DNA from: Alphaproteobacteria bacterium
GTDB lineage: Bacteria; Pseudomonadota; Alphaproteobacteria; UBA9655
Direction: 5' to 3'
DNA length: 64,000 nt
NCBI GenBank assembly: GCA_013287665.1
Contig: JABDDK010000002.1
Location: 30,677-94,676 of the forward strand
Both the position numbers and the translations under genes were made by a program. The notes under the pieces are model-generated. The model was not told the origin of the DNA. It ran no database searches and saw only the letters and a list, made by a program, of their open reading frames with translations. Shown one piece after another: positions 42,705 through 52,068 of the stretch. How positions within the stretch are numbered: the first letter of the stretch is position 1; each line of letters begins with the position of its first letter.

Positions 42705-45116
42705 TCACCCCAAACTATATCCCAATTTCCCATAGCCCTTCAGCCTCTTGTCGGCCATTCTGGCAAATGTAGGAATTGAGGAATCTACATAATCATATAT
42801 GATCACTTCTTTTTTGCTATGGTGAAGGCGATGAAGTCGCCCTGCATACTGGGCCAAAGTTCCGTGCCAAGATATGGGCATGGTGAGGAAGAGCGTATCT
42901 AGGCGAGAGTCATCAAAACCTTCCCCTATATAACGGCCAGTTGCGATCAGCAATCTTTCCTCATTTTCAGGAATAGAATCGAGCTGAGCTTTAACTAAAT
43001 CCCGTTGCTTTGCAGTCTGACCTCCGACCATTACAACGACATTCTTACAAAACTTTGAGAAACGCTCTGCTAAAGCTGCGGCATGGTCTTTGCGTTCTGT
43101 AAGCAACAAGGGAGTGCGCCCCAATTGGAGGGTCTTCAAAACATCGTCAAAAATCATGTGGTTTCTGGCTTCATTTGAAGAAATGGATCCATAAAGCTTT
43201 TGAATCGTTGGCTTCAGGTCATTGAATAGCTGGGGTTGAAAAGGAGTCTCACGCCTAATGACTTTATGGGTGAAGGGACGTAGGGTTGCTTGATGCTTAG
43301 CATTCACCTTGAACCGAATAGGACCACATTGCATGAATATGATGGGTTGATGACCGTCTTTACGCGTTGCCGTTGCCGTAAGCCCAAGAACATATTTTGC
43401 TTTTGTTCCACGAGCAACGGCCTCAAAGCTGACGGCTGAGAGATGGTGGCATTCATCCACGATCAATTGACCATACTCAGCTACAATATCATCAACAACG
43501 TTTTTCCTAACAAGGCTTTGGATGAGGGCAACATCGATATGGCCTGAGGGTTTGCGCTTTCCACCACCAATCATCCCGATCTGGTCTTTTGGAATGTCTA
43601 AAAAGGCACCCAATCTCTCAACCCATTGATCCAGCAATTGCCTGCGGTGCACTAAAATCAACGTGTTCGTCTTACGAGCAGCGATGACCTTCGCTGCTAC
43701 AACTGTCTTCCCAAAAGCCGTTGTTGCAGCTAATACGCCCGTATCGTATTTTTCTAATTCTTTAAGAGCTCGTTTCTGTTCAGGGGTAAGCTCTCCTAGA
43801 AACTTCACCTTGAGCGCTGTTCCAGGGTTTCTTTTATCAATGATTTCTGTTTTGATATTGAGGGAGGTGAGTAATTCAATTGCCTCATCTGCACATCCCC
43901 TTGGAAGTCCTATGTGATCAGGAAAAATCTCAGCACAAGCAATAATGCGTGGTTTTCCAAATGTAGAAAGTCTCATGGCTTGAGCACTATAAAATTCAGG
44001 GTTCTGGAAGGCTGCCAAGCGAATTAGCTTATTAATGAGAACGGGCGGCAAATCCTTTTTGGCAATGAAGAGCTGATTACTGAGAATAACCTCAATAGAC
44101 TCTGGCAACTTCTGATCGATTGGAACATCTGGCTTTGTCCTTGAGGGGCGCATATCCCAGGGCTTTTCTTCATCTTCAGCAAGAGGCATTCGCACGCCGA
44201 GGATTTTGCCCTGCGCAGAGGCTTCTTCAGCAATAGCCACAACTTCTTCTAGCGTCATACGTCGAAGTTGAGAGAGATGATCCCATTGATCAGCATAAGG
44301 CTCAAAATTCTCATCCAGAAAGACACTGTATCCTTTTTTCCGAGGATTGCATTGCAATGGCAGAGCAATCAAATTACCAAAACCTCCCGAGGGCATCGTA
44401 TCTTGGTTGGGAAAGAAACGGTCATAGGATTCAAATCCAATCTCTGGGTGGCGTTCCATCGTTTCAGTAAGAAGGGCTGCGCCCATTTTCCGTGCCTGGG
44501 AAGCGGGAATAGGCTCATTAAAGAAAATCCAAATATGACCACCATTGCCAGAACGGGACCTCTCAATACTAGCTGGTACATTTCGCTTCCGGCATGTTTC
44601 AAAATAAGCTTTTGCATCCCTCTGCCAATGCTCCTTATCAAAATCTACACTCAAGAACCAGCAAGTCTCATCCTTAAGCAAAGGATAAACACCCATCGTA
44701 TAATCTTGTCTGGAGTCACCAACACCATCTCCCGTAAAATGTTTGCGAAGGACTTGTGGTGTGACAGGGATAAAAGCTTGATTAAGACAGTCGCTACATT
44801 TGATTTGTGGCTTTCGACAAACGCCTCTAACCCACTCATTATGACAGGCTGGTGAATAACCTGATTTTCCTGTCTTTTGGTTATCCCATCGCTTAGGGAA
44901 CACATCCCTGCGACCCTGAAAGAGTTCCATAAACAAGGATATTTTTCCTTCAGGTGTGAGCTGAGAAGGAGCTATACAATGCTTTGACTCAGACGAAGTT
45001 TGCGTAATGGGTAGATTGATCTTACCTAAAACCGGCTCCTCAACGTGTAAGGGCCTGAATTTACCGAACCATTTATTTAAATTATGAATTGTTTTCTTAA
45101 GAAAAGGCATAAACAC
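42705..45116 (-). CDS. TOTE-type primase-helicase (AEP primase fused to SF2 helicase)
   Basis: The 803-residue protein has a Cys cluster (about 91-110, with C100, C107 and C110) and an archaeo-eukaryotic primase domain. The primase part has SVDFDK (Asp 158, Asp 160) and RSGNGGHIWIFF (His 194), as in TOTE conflict-system primases. An SF2 helicase follows: Walker A ATTAFGKT (464-471), DECH (554-557), LTATATRKDG and the motif VI region QYAGRLHRLHHS. TOTE systems were described as probable anti-element modules. No nuclease domain is evident in this chain. It is next to the recombinase on the island, where defence-like genes are often found. Confidence 0.75.
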   Translation of the reverse strand: MFMPFLKKTIHNLNKWFGKFRPLHVEEPVLGKINLPITQTSSESKHCIAPSQLTPEGKISLFMELFQGRRDVFPKRWDNQKTGKSGYSPACHNEWVRGVCRKPQIKCSDCLNQAFIPVTPQVLRKHFTGDGVGDSRQDYTMGVYPLLKDETCWFLSVDFDKEHWQRDAKAYFETCRKRNVPASIERSRSGNGGHIWIFFNEPIPASQARKMGAALLTETMERHPEIGFESYDRFFPNQDTMPSGGFGNLIALPLQCNPRKKGYSVFLDENFEPYADQWDHLSQLRRMTLEEVVAIAEEASAQGKILGVRMPLAEDEEKPWDMRPSRTKPDVPIDQKLPESIEVILSNQLFIAKKDLPPVLINKLIRLAAFQNPEFYSAQAMRLSTFGKPRIIACAEIFPDHIGLPRGCADEAIELLTSLNIKTEIIDKRNPGTALKVKFLGELTPEQKRALKELEKYDTGVLAATTAFGKTVVAAKVIAARKTNTLILVHRRQLLDQWVERLGAFLDIPKDQIGMIGGGKRKPSGHIDVALIQSLVRKNVVDDIVAEYGQLIVDECHHLSAVSFEAVARGTKAKYVLGLTATATRKDGHQPIIFMQCGPIRFKVNAKHQATLRPFTHKVIRRETPFQPQLFNDLKPTIQKLYGSISSNEARNHMIFDDVLKTLQLGRTPLLLTERKDHAAALAERFSKFCKNVVVMVGGQTAKQRDLVKAQLDSIPENEERLLIATGRYIGEGFDDSRLDTLFLTMPISWHGTLAQYAGRLHRLHHSKKEVIIYDYVDSSIPTFARMADKRLKGYGKLGYSLG

Positions 45117-45268
45117 CTTGAAAACACAGTTGCACTTTGATACGTCTCAAAATCATCATACTTATTCGCCCCTCTTTAGGGCGTTACGGGTTAAAAGGCA
45201 TATATTTGCTGTGCGCACACTTTAAGCTGCAAATAGCTCGAAATACAACCCTAAAGAGAATATCTCAT

Positions 45269-46417
45269 CTAAATTCCCCCCATAATCTTCTCACTGATCT
45301 TCTCACTGACTTCCAGTAGTGGCTGGCCGATGAGGTGGGCATAGCGGGCTGTTGTTTGGGTTTGCTTGTGGCCTAGAAGCGCTCCTATGATGGGGAGAGA
45401 GAGTCCGTTACTTGCTGCAATAGAAGCGAAGGTGTGCCGCAAGTCATGGATACGGACGTCTCCAAGATTTGCCCTCGCTCTAACCCGTTGCCAAGGCTTT
45501 TGAAGATTAACAAGATGGGCTCCCCTTCTCTCTCCACAAATCATGTAAACGTTTCCTTCAATTTGAGGAATTGTTTTTAAAAGCTCAACAGCAATCGTTG
45601 AAAGATAAACAAGTTTCTTTCCCGTTTTGCTATCGCTGAGACGGAGGCATTGATTGTCATAGTCCACTTCCTCCCATTTTAAGGTCAGAATCTCATTGAG
45701 CCGGCAGCCTGTGATCAGCAACAGACGAATTGCATAAACAGCCCATATATTTTGGCAGGACTTTTCTTCCTCATCTAAAGAGCTCATCAATCGCAAAATC
45801 TCTTCCTGGCTCAAAAATCTCTCCCGCTTTGTCTCCTTGTATTTTTTAACGTGAAGGCAAGGGTTGGAATGGTTCGGTCGATAGCCCCAAAGCTCGGCTA
45901 GATTTAATGCCTTGGACAAGACGCTGTAGATTCGATTGGCTGTGGTGGGAAGATGTTGGTATGCATTATGGAGTTTGGCGATATCGCTTCGAGATATGGA
46001 CGACACTTTCAAGGATCCCAAATGTGGGAGAATATGCTGGTTCCACAAACGCTGATCTTCCTTACGGCTAGACGCCTTTTTACGAGGCCCATGCTCTCTC
46101 ATATACTGTTCAGCCAGTTCAGTCAGTGTAGGAGAGGTTCTTAGTTCTTGCTTATCTGCTGATGGGTCTTTCCCTTGAGAAACCTCCAATAACCACTTCT
46201 GAGCAATATCTCTCGCCTGTTCGCACTTCATAATACCATGATCACAGATCTTAGGGCGACGTTGCCGTCTGTCATGAGTGCGGTAATACAAGAAGTAGCT
46301 TTTCTTACCGGCAGGAGTTATTTTACACATTAACCCACTGATTTCCGAGTCCCAAAGGATGAGGTCTTTCTTCTGCGGCTGCGTCGCTTCAACAATTTTC
46401 TTTGTTAATTTAGGCAT
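45269..46417 (-). CDS. Tyrosine recombinase (island integrase)
   Basis: The 382-residue protein has an N-terminal arm-binding DUF4102-like domain (LTKKIVEATQPQKKDLILWDSEISGLMCKI), a SAM-like core-binding domain and a catalytic domain. The catalytic residues are Arg in TGCRLNEILTLKW, Lys in DSKTGKK, His and Arg in IHDLRHTFAS, His in LLGHKQTQTT and Tyr in ARYAHL. It is a P4/CP4-57-like integrase of tRNA-targeting islands. The ATG at 46417 is preferred because the longer frame runs through the arm sites at 46443-46463, which probably overlap its promoter and allow autoregulation. It lies next to attR, at the end away from the intact tRNA. Confidence 0.92.
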   Translation of the reverse strand: MPKLTKKIVEATQPQKKDLILWDSEISGLMCKITPAGKKSYFLYYRTHDRRQRRPKICDHGIMKCEQARDIAQKWLLEVSQGKDPSADKQELRTSPTLTELAEQYMREHGPRKKASSRKEDQRLWNQHILPHLGSLKVSSISRSDIAKLHNAYQHLPTTANRIYSVLSKALNLAELWGYRPNHSNPCLHVKKYKETKRERFLSQEEILRLMSSLDEEEKSCQNIWAVYAIRLLLITGCRLNEILTLKWEEVDYDNQCLRLSDSKTGKKLVYLSTIAVELLKTIPQIEGNVYMICGERRGAHLVNLQKPWQRVRARANLGDVRIHDLRHTFASIAASNGLSLPIIGALLGHKQTQTTARYAHLIGQPLLEVSEKISEKIMGGI

Positions 46418-46442
46418 CTCATTTCTCTCTCTCAAATAGCTT

Positions 46443-46463
46443 CTAGGTAGCAGATAGGTAGCA
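46443..46463 (+). other. Right arm-type integrase site (tandem AGGTAGCA)
   Basis: Tandem AGGTAGCA boxes separated by GAT mirror those at 26431-26451 in the same orientation. They lie between the integrase start and attR. Confidence 0.7.
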
Positions 46464-46581
46464 AGAGAAAAAGAATCTATCAATCTCAGATAGATCGAAA
46501 AAGATAAAAACCCAGTAAAACTCAGAAAAATTAACATTCAGAAATCTCTGTAGATTGAGAAAAAGGCAGAAACTAAGGCTG

Positions 46582-46644
46582 CGAATCAGAAGGCTAGTGG
46601 TTCAAATCCCTTCGGGCGCACCAGAGTTTCCTTAGGTTTCAGAG
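46582..46644 (+). other. attR of the genomic island (direct repeat copy 2)
   Basis: This copy of the 3' half of tRNA-Arg(ACG) plus 21 bp differs from attL at 3 of 63 positions. One change (G to T in the T arm region) means this copy would not rebuild a normal tRNA. The 5' half of a tRNA is absent before it. Confidence 0.9.
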
Positions 46645-46645
46645 C

Positions 46646-46831
46646 ATTTCCAAAAGTCAAAAAAGTCGGTGGGTATGCGCCGGGTATACTTTGGAACAGA
46701 GTTTGGGAGATCCTCTGCGAGTAGGTAAATTTTCTCCATTAGGACATCATAAACCTTACTTGGGATTTGAAAAAACTAAAGTCTTGTATTACAAACGATT
46801 AAAATATCCCAAACAGGAAATTGAGGTTTAA
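46646..46831 (+). pseudogene. Possible C-terminal gene remnant right of the island
   Basis: A frame open from the attR region to a TAA at 46829-46831 codes a conserved-looking basic C-terminus (RVGKFSPLGHHKPYLGF, then YYKRLKYPKQEIEV). It has no start and abuts the ATG of the carboxylesterase gene, as in an operon. It may be what is left of a gene cut by an earlier event. No family recognised. Confidence 0.3.
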
Positions 46832-47479
46832 ATGTTGCCAGGTCCGCAAAGGTTAGCAAAATCAAGAAGTACTCCTAAACAATTGGTTGTATTTTTCCAT
46901 GGGTATGGTGCCAATGGAGATTCTATCATCAAAGTCGGTGATCAGTGGGCGCAAGCATTACCCAATGCAGAGTTTATTGCACCTCATGGGCTAGAACCTC
47001 TGAACGGATCCGCCTCCAGCTATCGGTGGTTTAAATGGATCGATTTTGATCCAGCCAATGTACGGCCTGGCTTGGAAAAGTCAGCCCCTGTTTTGGCAAA
47101 GATCCTTACCCAATGGTTGGAGGAGAGGAAACTAACACCTAAAGACTTAGCCCTGGTTGGTTTTTCCCAAGGGATGATGGTGGCACTCGAGCTGATGTTT
47201 CACATTCCAGGTATTCGCGCCATCATCGGTTATTCAGGGGCTTTTTATCCCCCTTCGGTACATACCCCCGGTGCCAACGCACCAAGTATCTTGCTGGTGC
47301 ATGGGGATGAGGATACAGGCGTCCCATATTCTGCCTTTAAAGAGGCTGGACGTCAGTTAAAGCAACTAGGGCTTACCCCTCAATTGGAAACCCGTCCCGG
47401 TGGTGATCATCGCATTGATCAGACCGGCATCGAGATAGGAATGGCTTTCTTAAGGCAGCAGTTTAGCTATAAATCTTAA
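46832..47479 (+). CDS. Phospholipase/carboxylesterase (alpha/beta hydrolase)
   Basis: The 215-residue alpha/beta hydrolase of the PF02230 family has VVFFHGYGANGDS (oxyanion region), the nucleophile elbow GFSQGMM, the acid in HGDEDTGVPY and the catalytic His in GDHRID. These enzymes cleave carboxylesters or lysophospholipids in the cytoplasm. The ATG immediately follows an upstream stop codon. It stands just outside attR, so it is part of the backbone or of an older insertion, and the sequence after it is decayed. Confidence 0.85.
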   Translation: MLPGPQRLAKSRSTPKQLVVFFHGYGANGDSIIKVGDQWAQALPNAEFIAPHGLEPLNGSASSYRWFKWIDFDPANVRPGLEKSAPVLAKILTQWLEERKLTPKDLALVGFSQGMMVALELMFHIPGIRAIIGYSGAFYPPSVHTPGANAPSILLVHGDEDTGVPYSAFKEAGRQLKQLGLTPQLETRPGGDHRIDQTGIEIGMAFLRQQFSYKS

Positions 47480-47514
47480 GAGATCATTCTGCTCAAGATA
47501 AGAAAACTGCGTGA

Positions 47515-47772
47515 ATCTCAACAGGAAGATTTACAGTCATAGTTTCCGATAAACCAGCTCCTATGGTTTTCGGAAATCATGGAGGAATTCACATTGAAAA
47601 TGCTGAGGTTAGAAATGTTAGCGCCTTAACGCTGGTTGCAGGTAATTTAGCTCTGACAAACCACGGGATGGGGTATGGAGTGGATCAAGGGGGTGTCAGT
47701 CTCACCCAGATGGTTATTCCAGAAGATACTCAGTTAAAGACTTTATATCTGGCAGGAAAAGAAGTTTTATAA
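47515..47772 (+). pseudogene. Remnant of a larger secreted or surface protein
   Basis: A frame without a good start (ATG at 47563, open from 47515) codes 85 residues with a beta-strand, Gly- and Val-rich composition (VFGNHGGIHIENAEVRNVSA, LALTNHGMGYGVDQ), ending at TAA 47770-47772. The composition recalls passenger domains of surface proteins. No complete gene is visible around it. Function unknown. Confidence 0.3.
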
Positions 47773-47800
47773 ATCCTTTATAAATCCTTTTTTATAAATT
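47767..47800. repeat. Short tandem repeat (TATAAATCCTTT)
   Basis: Three imperfect copies of TATAAATCCTTT/TATAAATTTC lie between the two remnants, probably slippage at the edge of an insertion sequence. Confidence 0.5.
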
Positions 47801-47804
47801 TCGG

Positions 47805-48212
47805 ATTTATAGGCATAAAGTATTCAAAGATGTTGCAAAGCGAGGAAAAACCTCAACGGGCTGGTTTTTTGGTTTTAAACTTCACTTAATATTCAATGAC
47901 AAAGGAGAACTTATGGATTTTCAGCTCACTTCCGGAAATGTTGATGACCGTGCCGTTGTGGAAGAAATGGCAAAAAACTTAAAAGGATGGTTGTTTGGAG
48001 ATAGGGGATACATCAGTCAAAAGCTTAAAGATTTATTGATAAGTCATGAATTAGAACTGGTCACTAAAGTAAAGAGAAATATGAAAGAAAAAATTATTGA
48101 ACCCATAAAGAAATACCCACTGAGAACCACGTATCCAAACTTCAGATTATCACGCGGAATTGCTATTAGCTTGATGAAGGGGTATTGCGGTTTGAAAAAG
48201 CAGCTTGTATAA
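47805..48212 (+). pseudogene. IS982-family transposase remnant
   Basis: The frame codes RHKVFKDVAKRGKTSTGWFF, FGFKLHLIFNDKGELMDFQL and TSGNVDDRAVVEE, then GDRGYISQKL, the central DDE region of IS982-type transposases. The N-terminal part is missing, and after EPIKKYPL the expected RRYIIETVNDQLKNISQIEH-type end is replaced by unrelated residues, probably by a rearrangement. It cannot be active. No terminal inverted repeats were identified. Confidence 0.75.
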
Positions 48213-48287
48213 ATGGGAGAGTATCTTTGTCACTCCTGCGAAAGCCGGGGTTAAGAAAATAAGTATAATTATAGTAAGGGTTTTATC

Positions 48288-49820
48288 ATGAAATTAATCA
48301 CAGTCTTAACAGCAGTTTCTTTTTTGGCTTTCAGCTCTCACCTTCAGGCGGAAGGGCCTGATGAGGATGATGTCGTGAGGGCACCTCTCCCTGCAGCAAC
48401 GAAAAGCGCTCCGAGGGTTGAGGAATCAAAGAGCCACACTTGGTCTTCCTTGGCTTATGAGTTCATGAGATCTTTCTTTGTGGTGGATTGTTTTGATGGC
48501 GATAAGGCTCCTCAGAATTATAATATGGTTCAAGACGTAAAGGACGGCTTAAGCTCAATCCGAAATGCAGGCATCAAAGGGTCAGCTAAAGCCGTCTTCA
48601 ACGGCGCTAAAGATCATCCCGGTGATCTCCTGATTCTTAGCGGCGTTGGCTTTGCGCATCTCGATGGTTTTGATGTGAAACCCTATTTACTGTTGTTATC
48701 GGGCGGCGCGAGCAGTATCAAAAGTTTTAAATCACAGTTGCCACAGTTAGAGAACATATACGGCTCAAATATGAGCCCTGCGACCAAGACTGTTTTAATG
48801 GGAGCTCTTCTTCTTTATTGCGCCAAACCTGCTGCGGCTGCTGTTATGGACACGCCTATGTGGGGAGAAACGTATCAGGATTACCTTAAAAAATTCAGTG
48901 GAGGACCTTGTTCTTCAGTGGATCCGAAGAAGCTCCTGCTCAACATTGATTATTGCCTAAATCCCGTTTTCGGTATGAAGTCAGGAGATATCACCCTCTA
49001 TGATTGCCGCAACGTTACTCCTTTGAATGCGCATGAACAGCTTAGCTTTGCCCAATATGCGAGAACAGAGGCGGGCGTGGTGCGGACGACTTTTTCCACA
49101 ACAACCCCTACGATTTGTCATTTTACAAATATAGACAACGGGCCTGTCATTAAAACCTGTTTCGAGGAAGGCAGTGACAAACTTCACAGTGAGATCGTTA
49201 GCACTGCATCCATGGCGGATATCACTGAGGGGTTAAAAGTAGGCAAAATACAAGAGGTTGTTGCGGCAACGGCTTATGGAAAAGTTTGTGGTTTCCATCC
49301 ACTGCCGAGGGATGCTGTGGTGACGGCAGACGATACACCAAAAATATGTCTCAACTATGCGACAAAGGGACAACCCGAAGTCGAGTTTTGCTTTAGCAAA
49401 AGTGATCCGACACAGGTGAGCCTGAAGCTTCCTGAGCACCCCTCCTTGAATACAACAGAAGTTGCTTCTTTAGAGGAAGACCAAGTTCAAAGCGAATATC
49501 TTTTGACGAAAGTCCGTGTTCCAACGTCTCCCCCGGTTGAACAAGTCGCTCAGCCACAGGAAAACGTCCAAGTTGCGGAGCAGCCTGTTTTGACTCCCCC
49601 AGAGGATGCGGCACTGGATACAAAAAGCGAAGAGACTCCCGAGGGACCTTCAGGATCATCGCGCGTTGCAGAAAAGCCTGTTTTAACTGTGGTTCAGGAC
49701 ACAAGCAAAGGTGTTCCTGCAGGGGCAACGTGTGAGATAAGCTTATTAGAGGCTCTGAAGGCTTGGTGGTCACAATCACCAGTGGAATGCAAGACCAAGC
49801 TCGTTCGTGAGGAGATCTAA
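48288..49820 (+). CDS. Large exported protein of unknown function
   Basis: The 510-residue protein has a signal peptide (MKLITVLTAVSFLAFSSHLQA). The mature part has regularly spaced Cys residues (CFDGDK, CSSVDPKKLL, DYCLNP, YDCRNV, CHFTNIDNG) and two related segments in which an ICHF/ICLNYATKGQPEVEFCF-like sandwich recurs. The C-terminal third is Pro/Glu-rich with repeated AEKPVLT/AEQPVLT. It looks like a disulfide-rich extracytoplasmic protein with a low-complexity linker. It has an AAGGG ribosome site. No homologue recognised; such proteins are often host-association factors. Confidence 0.65.
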   Translation: MKLITVLTAVSFLAFSSHLQAEGPDEDDVVRAPLPAATKSAPRVEESKSHTWSSLAYEFMRSFFVVDCFDGDKAPQNYNMVQDVKDGLSSIRNAGIKGSAKAVFNGAKDHPGDLLILSGVGFAHLDGFDVKPYLLLLSGGASSIKSFKSQLPQLENIYGSNMSPATKTVLMGALLLYCAKPAAAAVMDTPMWGETYQDYLKKFSGGPCSSVDPKKLLLNIDYCLNPVFGMKSGDITLYDCRNVTPLNAHEQLSFAQYARTEAGVVRTTFSTTTPTICHFTNIDNGPVIKTCFEEGSDKLHSEIVSTASMADITEGLKVGKIQEVVAATAYGKVCGFHPLPRDAVVTADDTPKICLNYATKGQPEVEFCFSKSDPTQVSLKLPEHPSLNTTEVASLEEDQVQSEYLLTKVRVPTSPPVEQVAQPQENVQVAEQPVLTPPEDAALDTKSEETPEGPSGSSRVAEKPVLTVVQDTSKGVPAGATCEISLLEALKAWWSQSPVECKTKLVREEI

Positions 49821-49910
49821 GATACTGTTTCCATCATTGCAAGCCCCGCATAAAGCGGGGCACAGCAATCCAGAACAAATAACTTTCATCCAATAGGGTG
49901 ATTGAATCCC

Positions 49911-51335
49911 TTACTTCCCAGCTTCTTTCATTTTAGAAGGAAAGAACATTTCGACAATATCAATGGGTTCAAGACGATAAGGCAGCCCTGGCCCCTCTAG
50001 AAAACCCCATTTGTATAACATAACCGGAACCATGCTTTCATATTTTATGGTCGCAATAATCGGTCTTCTGTTATCTTCTTCGGGTTCTCCTAGTCTATGC
50101 AGTGTCACCATTGTATCTCCCTGATTCTCAAAGAAATCATCCTCTTTTTGAATACTTCCAAAGGGGAATACTTGTCCCCCATGAGCTGTTACAAAACTTA
50201 TGTAATAATACGTCTTATCAAAGATAAAAATTCTATCCAACAACCCACGCAAGAACTCTACCTTAAGAAGCGGTTCAACAAGTTCTTGAGGCGTTAAGCC
50301 ATAGCTTGCGATGATTTCCCTATCCTGGGCAATAACATCCAATAGTCGCTGTTCAGGTCTTAGGAAGCCAACCTCAGATAGGGCCTTGGGTCGCATTCCT
50401 CTTTCGATTGTTTTGATGACGGCTTCGGGCGCTTTGGTAAGGTCATAAACACATCTCTTTTTCATAGCTTCTTGATAATGGGGATCGTTACTCACAAAAG
50501 TACTGACATCAATTTTGGGATTTAAAAATTTACGGGAATTCCAACGAGAACTATACCGACTTGGTGTAAAACAGACTTCATACGTACCGTTTGAAAAATA
50601 GACACCCTCATGCTCAAATCTCTCTGTATCTCTATCTCTGCTGACCCAACCAGTCTCTTCTTTTTTTAAGTAAACGTCAGCACCTTTAGTGCCAAATACC
50701 TCTTTGACACGAAAAGCCGTTCTCCCATTTTTTGATATAAATAAATTCTTAAGAGGCGTCGGCTTAAACTCTAAAATGTTGAGAATAAATTCAGATGTTA
50801 ATGGGCTTTTCTCGACCGAATATGGCACCTGTGAACTAGCTCCACCGCTACAATAATCATGAAGAATCCCGACCGGCGTTCCATCCGTAGAATAACCCTC
50901 GTCCCCATGATTACCGTATTGGTCTTTATATATAAATCTGACTCTGTCCTTTTTGTGCTCCATATCAACGACGTTAGATATCACCTTTTCAAAAAGATCC
51001 CCTTCAAAGAGAAGGACATTTCCGTGAGTCACCCGAAAAGCTTTTTCAAATTTATGAAGCGTTGATCTAAATGCCTTGTTGCTTCTATAGTCTCTCAGAG
51101 CCTCTTCCGGAGAAAGCTTACGGTCACTGAGCGCACTTAATATCTGGAGTTGCGTTGTTCTAGCTTCAATCTCTTCAGAAGAAAGCCTTTTCGACTCTAT
51201 TTTTAGCTTTACCTTCCCAATCTTTTTTTGAAGGTCTTCAGGACTCGCTGTCAGAGGATCAAAGGCCTTTAACAAGGATGAACTTGCTAGAAGAGATAGG
51301 GTGATCAGAGAAATATATTTAATATTTTGTGTCAT
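49911..51335 (-). CDS. Large exported protein of unknown function
   Basis: The 474-residue protein has a signal peptide (IKYISLITLSLLASSSLLKA) and a mostly beta, soluble mature part after an N-terminal helical segment (LQKKIGKVKLKIESK). There are few Cys and no known motif. It lies convergent with the 48288-49820 gene; the two stops are 90 nt apart around a small AT-rich hairpin region. The start has only a weak ribosome site. The function is unknown. Confidence 0.65.
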   Translation of the reverse strand: MTQNIKYISLITLSLLASSSLLKAFDPLTASPEDLQKKIGKVKLKIESKRLSSEEIEARTTQLQILSALSDRKLSPEEALRDYRSNKAFRSTLHKFEKAFRVTHGNVLLFEGDLFEKVISNVVDMEHKKDRVRFIYKDQYGNHGDEGYSTDGTPVGILHDYCSGGASSQVPYSVEKSPLTSEFILNILEFKPTPLKNLFISKNGRTAFRVKEVFGTKGADVYLKKEETGWVSRDRDTERFEHEGVYFSNGTYEVCFTPSRYSSRWNSRKFLNPKIDVSTFVSNDPHYQEAMKKRCVYDLTKAPEAVIKTIERGMRPKALSEVGFLRPEQRLLDVIAQDREIIASYGLTPQELVEPLLKVEFLRGLLDRIFIFDKTYYYISFVTAHGGQVFPFGSIQKEDDFFENQGDTMVTLHRLGEPEEDNRRPIIATIKYESMVPVMLYKWGFLEGPGLPYRLEPIDIVEMFFPSKMKEAGK

Positions 51336-51577
51336 TTTAAGTACTCTCTAGTTAACATAGCTTATAAAGACATAGGGTTCAGCTGTCGTTTTGTCAACGA
51401 ATATGCTGCTGCTTCCTTGTTGGTCAACGAGGAAGTAAGATTATCAAAGAGAGCATGGTTCAGGCCATGACGTTGGTGACAGTGCATGTTGGGGTACTCG
51501 TCGCGGTGAAAGTTTGAGGGTTTCAAATATCAGACCTCGCATTACCGTCCGTGATGCTGTATTCCCTTGCTTATAAA

Positions 51578-51799
51578 TTATTTCCCAAGACTCCCATTTC
51601 TCACTGGAACTAAACTCACAAGTCCCATCCTTATCTTCTCAAGAAGAACAACATCTGCCCTTCTCCTTTCTTTCCTGGAGGCTATATCTTCCTCAAGAGA
51701 TTTAATCTCTTCGTTAGAACGCCCCGCTGTCACGGGGTGCGTCGACCCAAAAAACAAGCTCAGGAATAAAACAAATTTAAACAGTGAAAAGAGGGACAC
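51578..51799 (-). CDS. Small exported protein of unknown function
   Basis: The 73-residue protein has a signal peptide (MSLFSLFKFVLFLSLFFGSTHPVTA) and a short charged mature helix with EEIKSLEEDIASRKERRRAD, likely a coiled coil. The start is GTG at 51799, supported by AAGGAG 7 nt upstream. It stands between the 49911-51335 gene and the hairpin RNA units; the intervening 51336-51577 holds nothing recognisable. Its size and composition match the small coiled-coil exported protein of the island (28119-28472). Confidence 0.6.
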   Translation of the reverse strand: MSLFSLFKFVLFLSLFFGSTHPVTAGRSNEEIKSLEEDIASRKERRRADVVLLEKIRMGLVSLVPVRNGSLGK

Positions 51800-51969
51800 A
51801 ACTTAACTCCTTATTTGACTCTAACCATCTTCTATTCTTAAACAAACTTTAACCTCAGAACAACCTCCCCAAAGCTAATGACTAGACATACCCTATTTAT
51901 TTCATTTTTTTTAATATATTTTAATATATTTACTTGACTTATTTCTATTTTATGTTATTATATAATTAA

Positions 51970-52024
51970 GGACGGAGATTAATTAAGTATCGTGATTGTG
52001 CTTAAATTAGATTCCGTCCTTTTT
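51970..52024 (+). ncRNA. Candidate hairpin RNA 1 (with promoter at 51934-51961)
   Basis: A promoter (TTGACT, 16 bp, TATTAT) is followed 8 nt later by GGACGGAGATTAATTAAG, which pairs with CTTAAATTAGATTCCGTCC and runs into five or more T. The whole predicted RNA is one stem of about 18 bp with a 13-nt loop, ending in a U tract. A paralogue follows at 52199. There is no reading frame in it. Confidence 0.6.
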
Positions 52025-52068
52025 CATGCCTGTAAATCAGTATTAATCACCAATAATAAACCCCACAC

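Noticed and set aside
44268..44855. 195-residue plus-strand frame
   Set aside because: It is the complement of the primase region of the TOTE-type gene, which has clear catalytic motifs.
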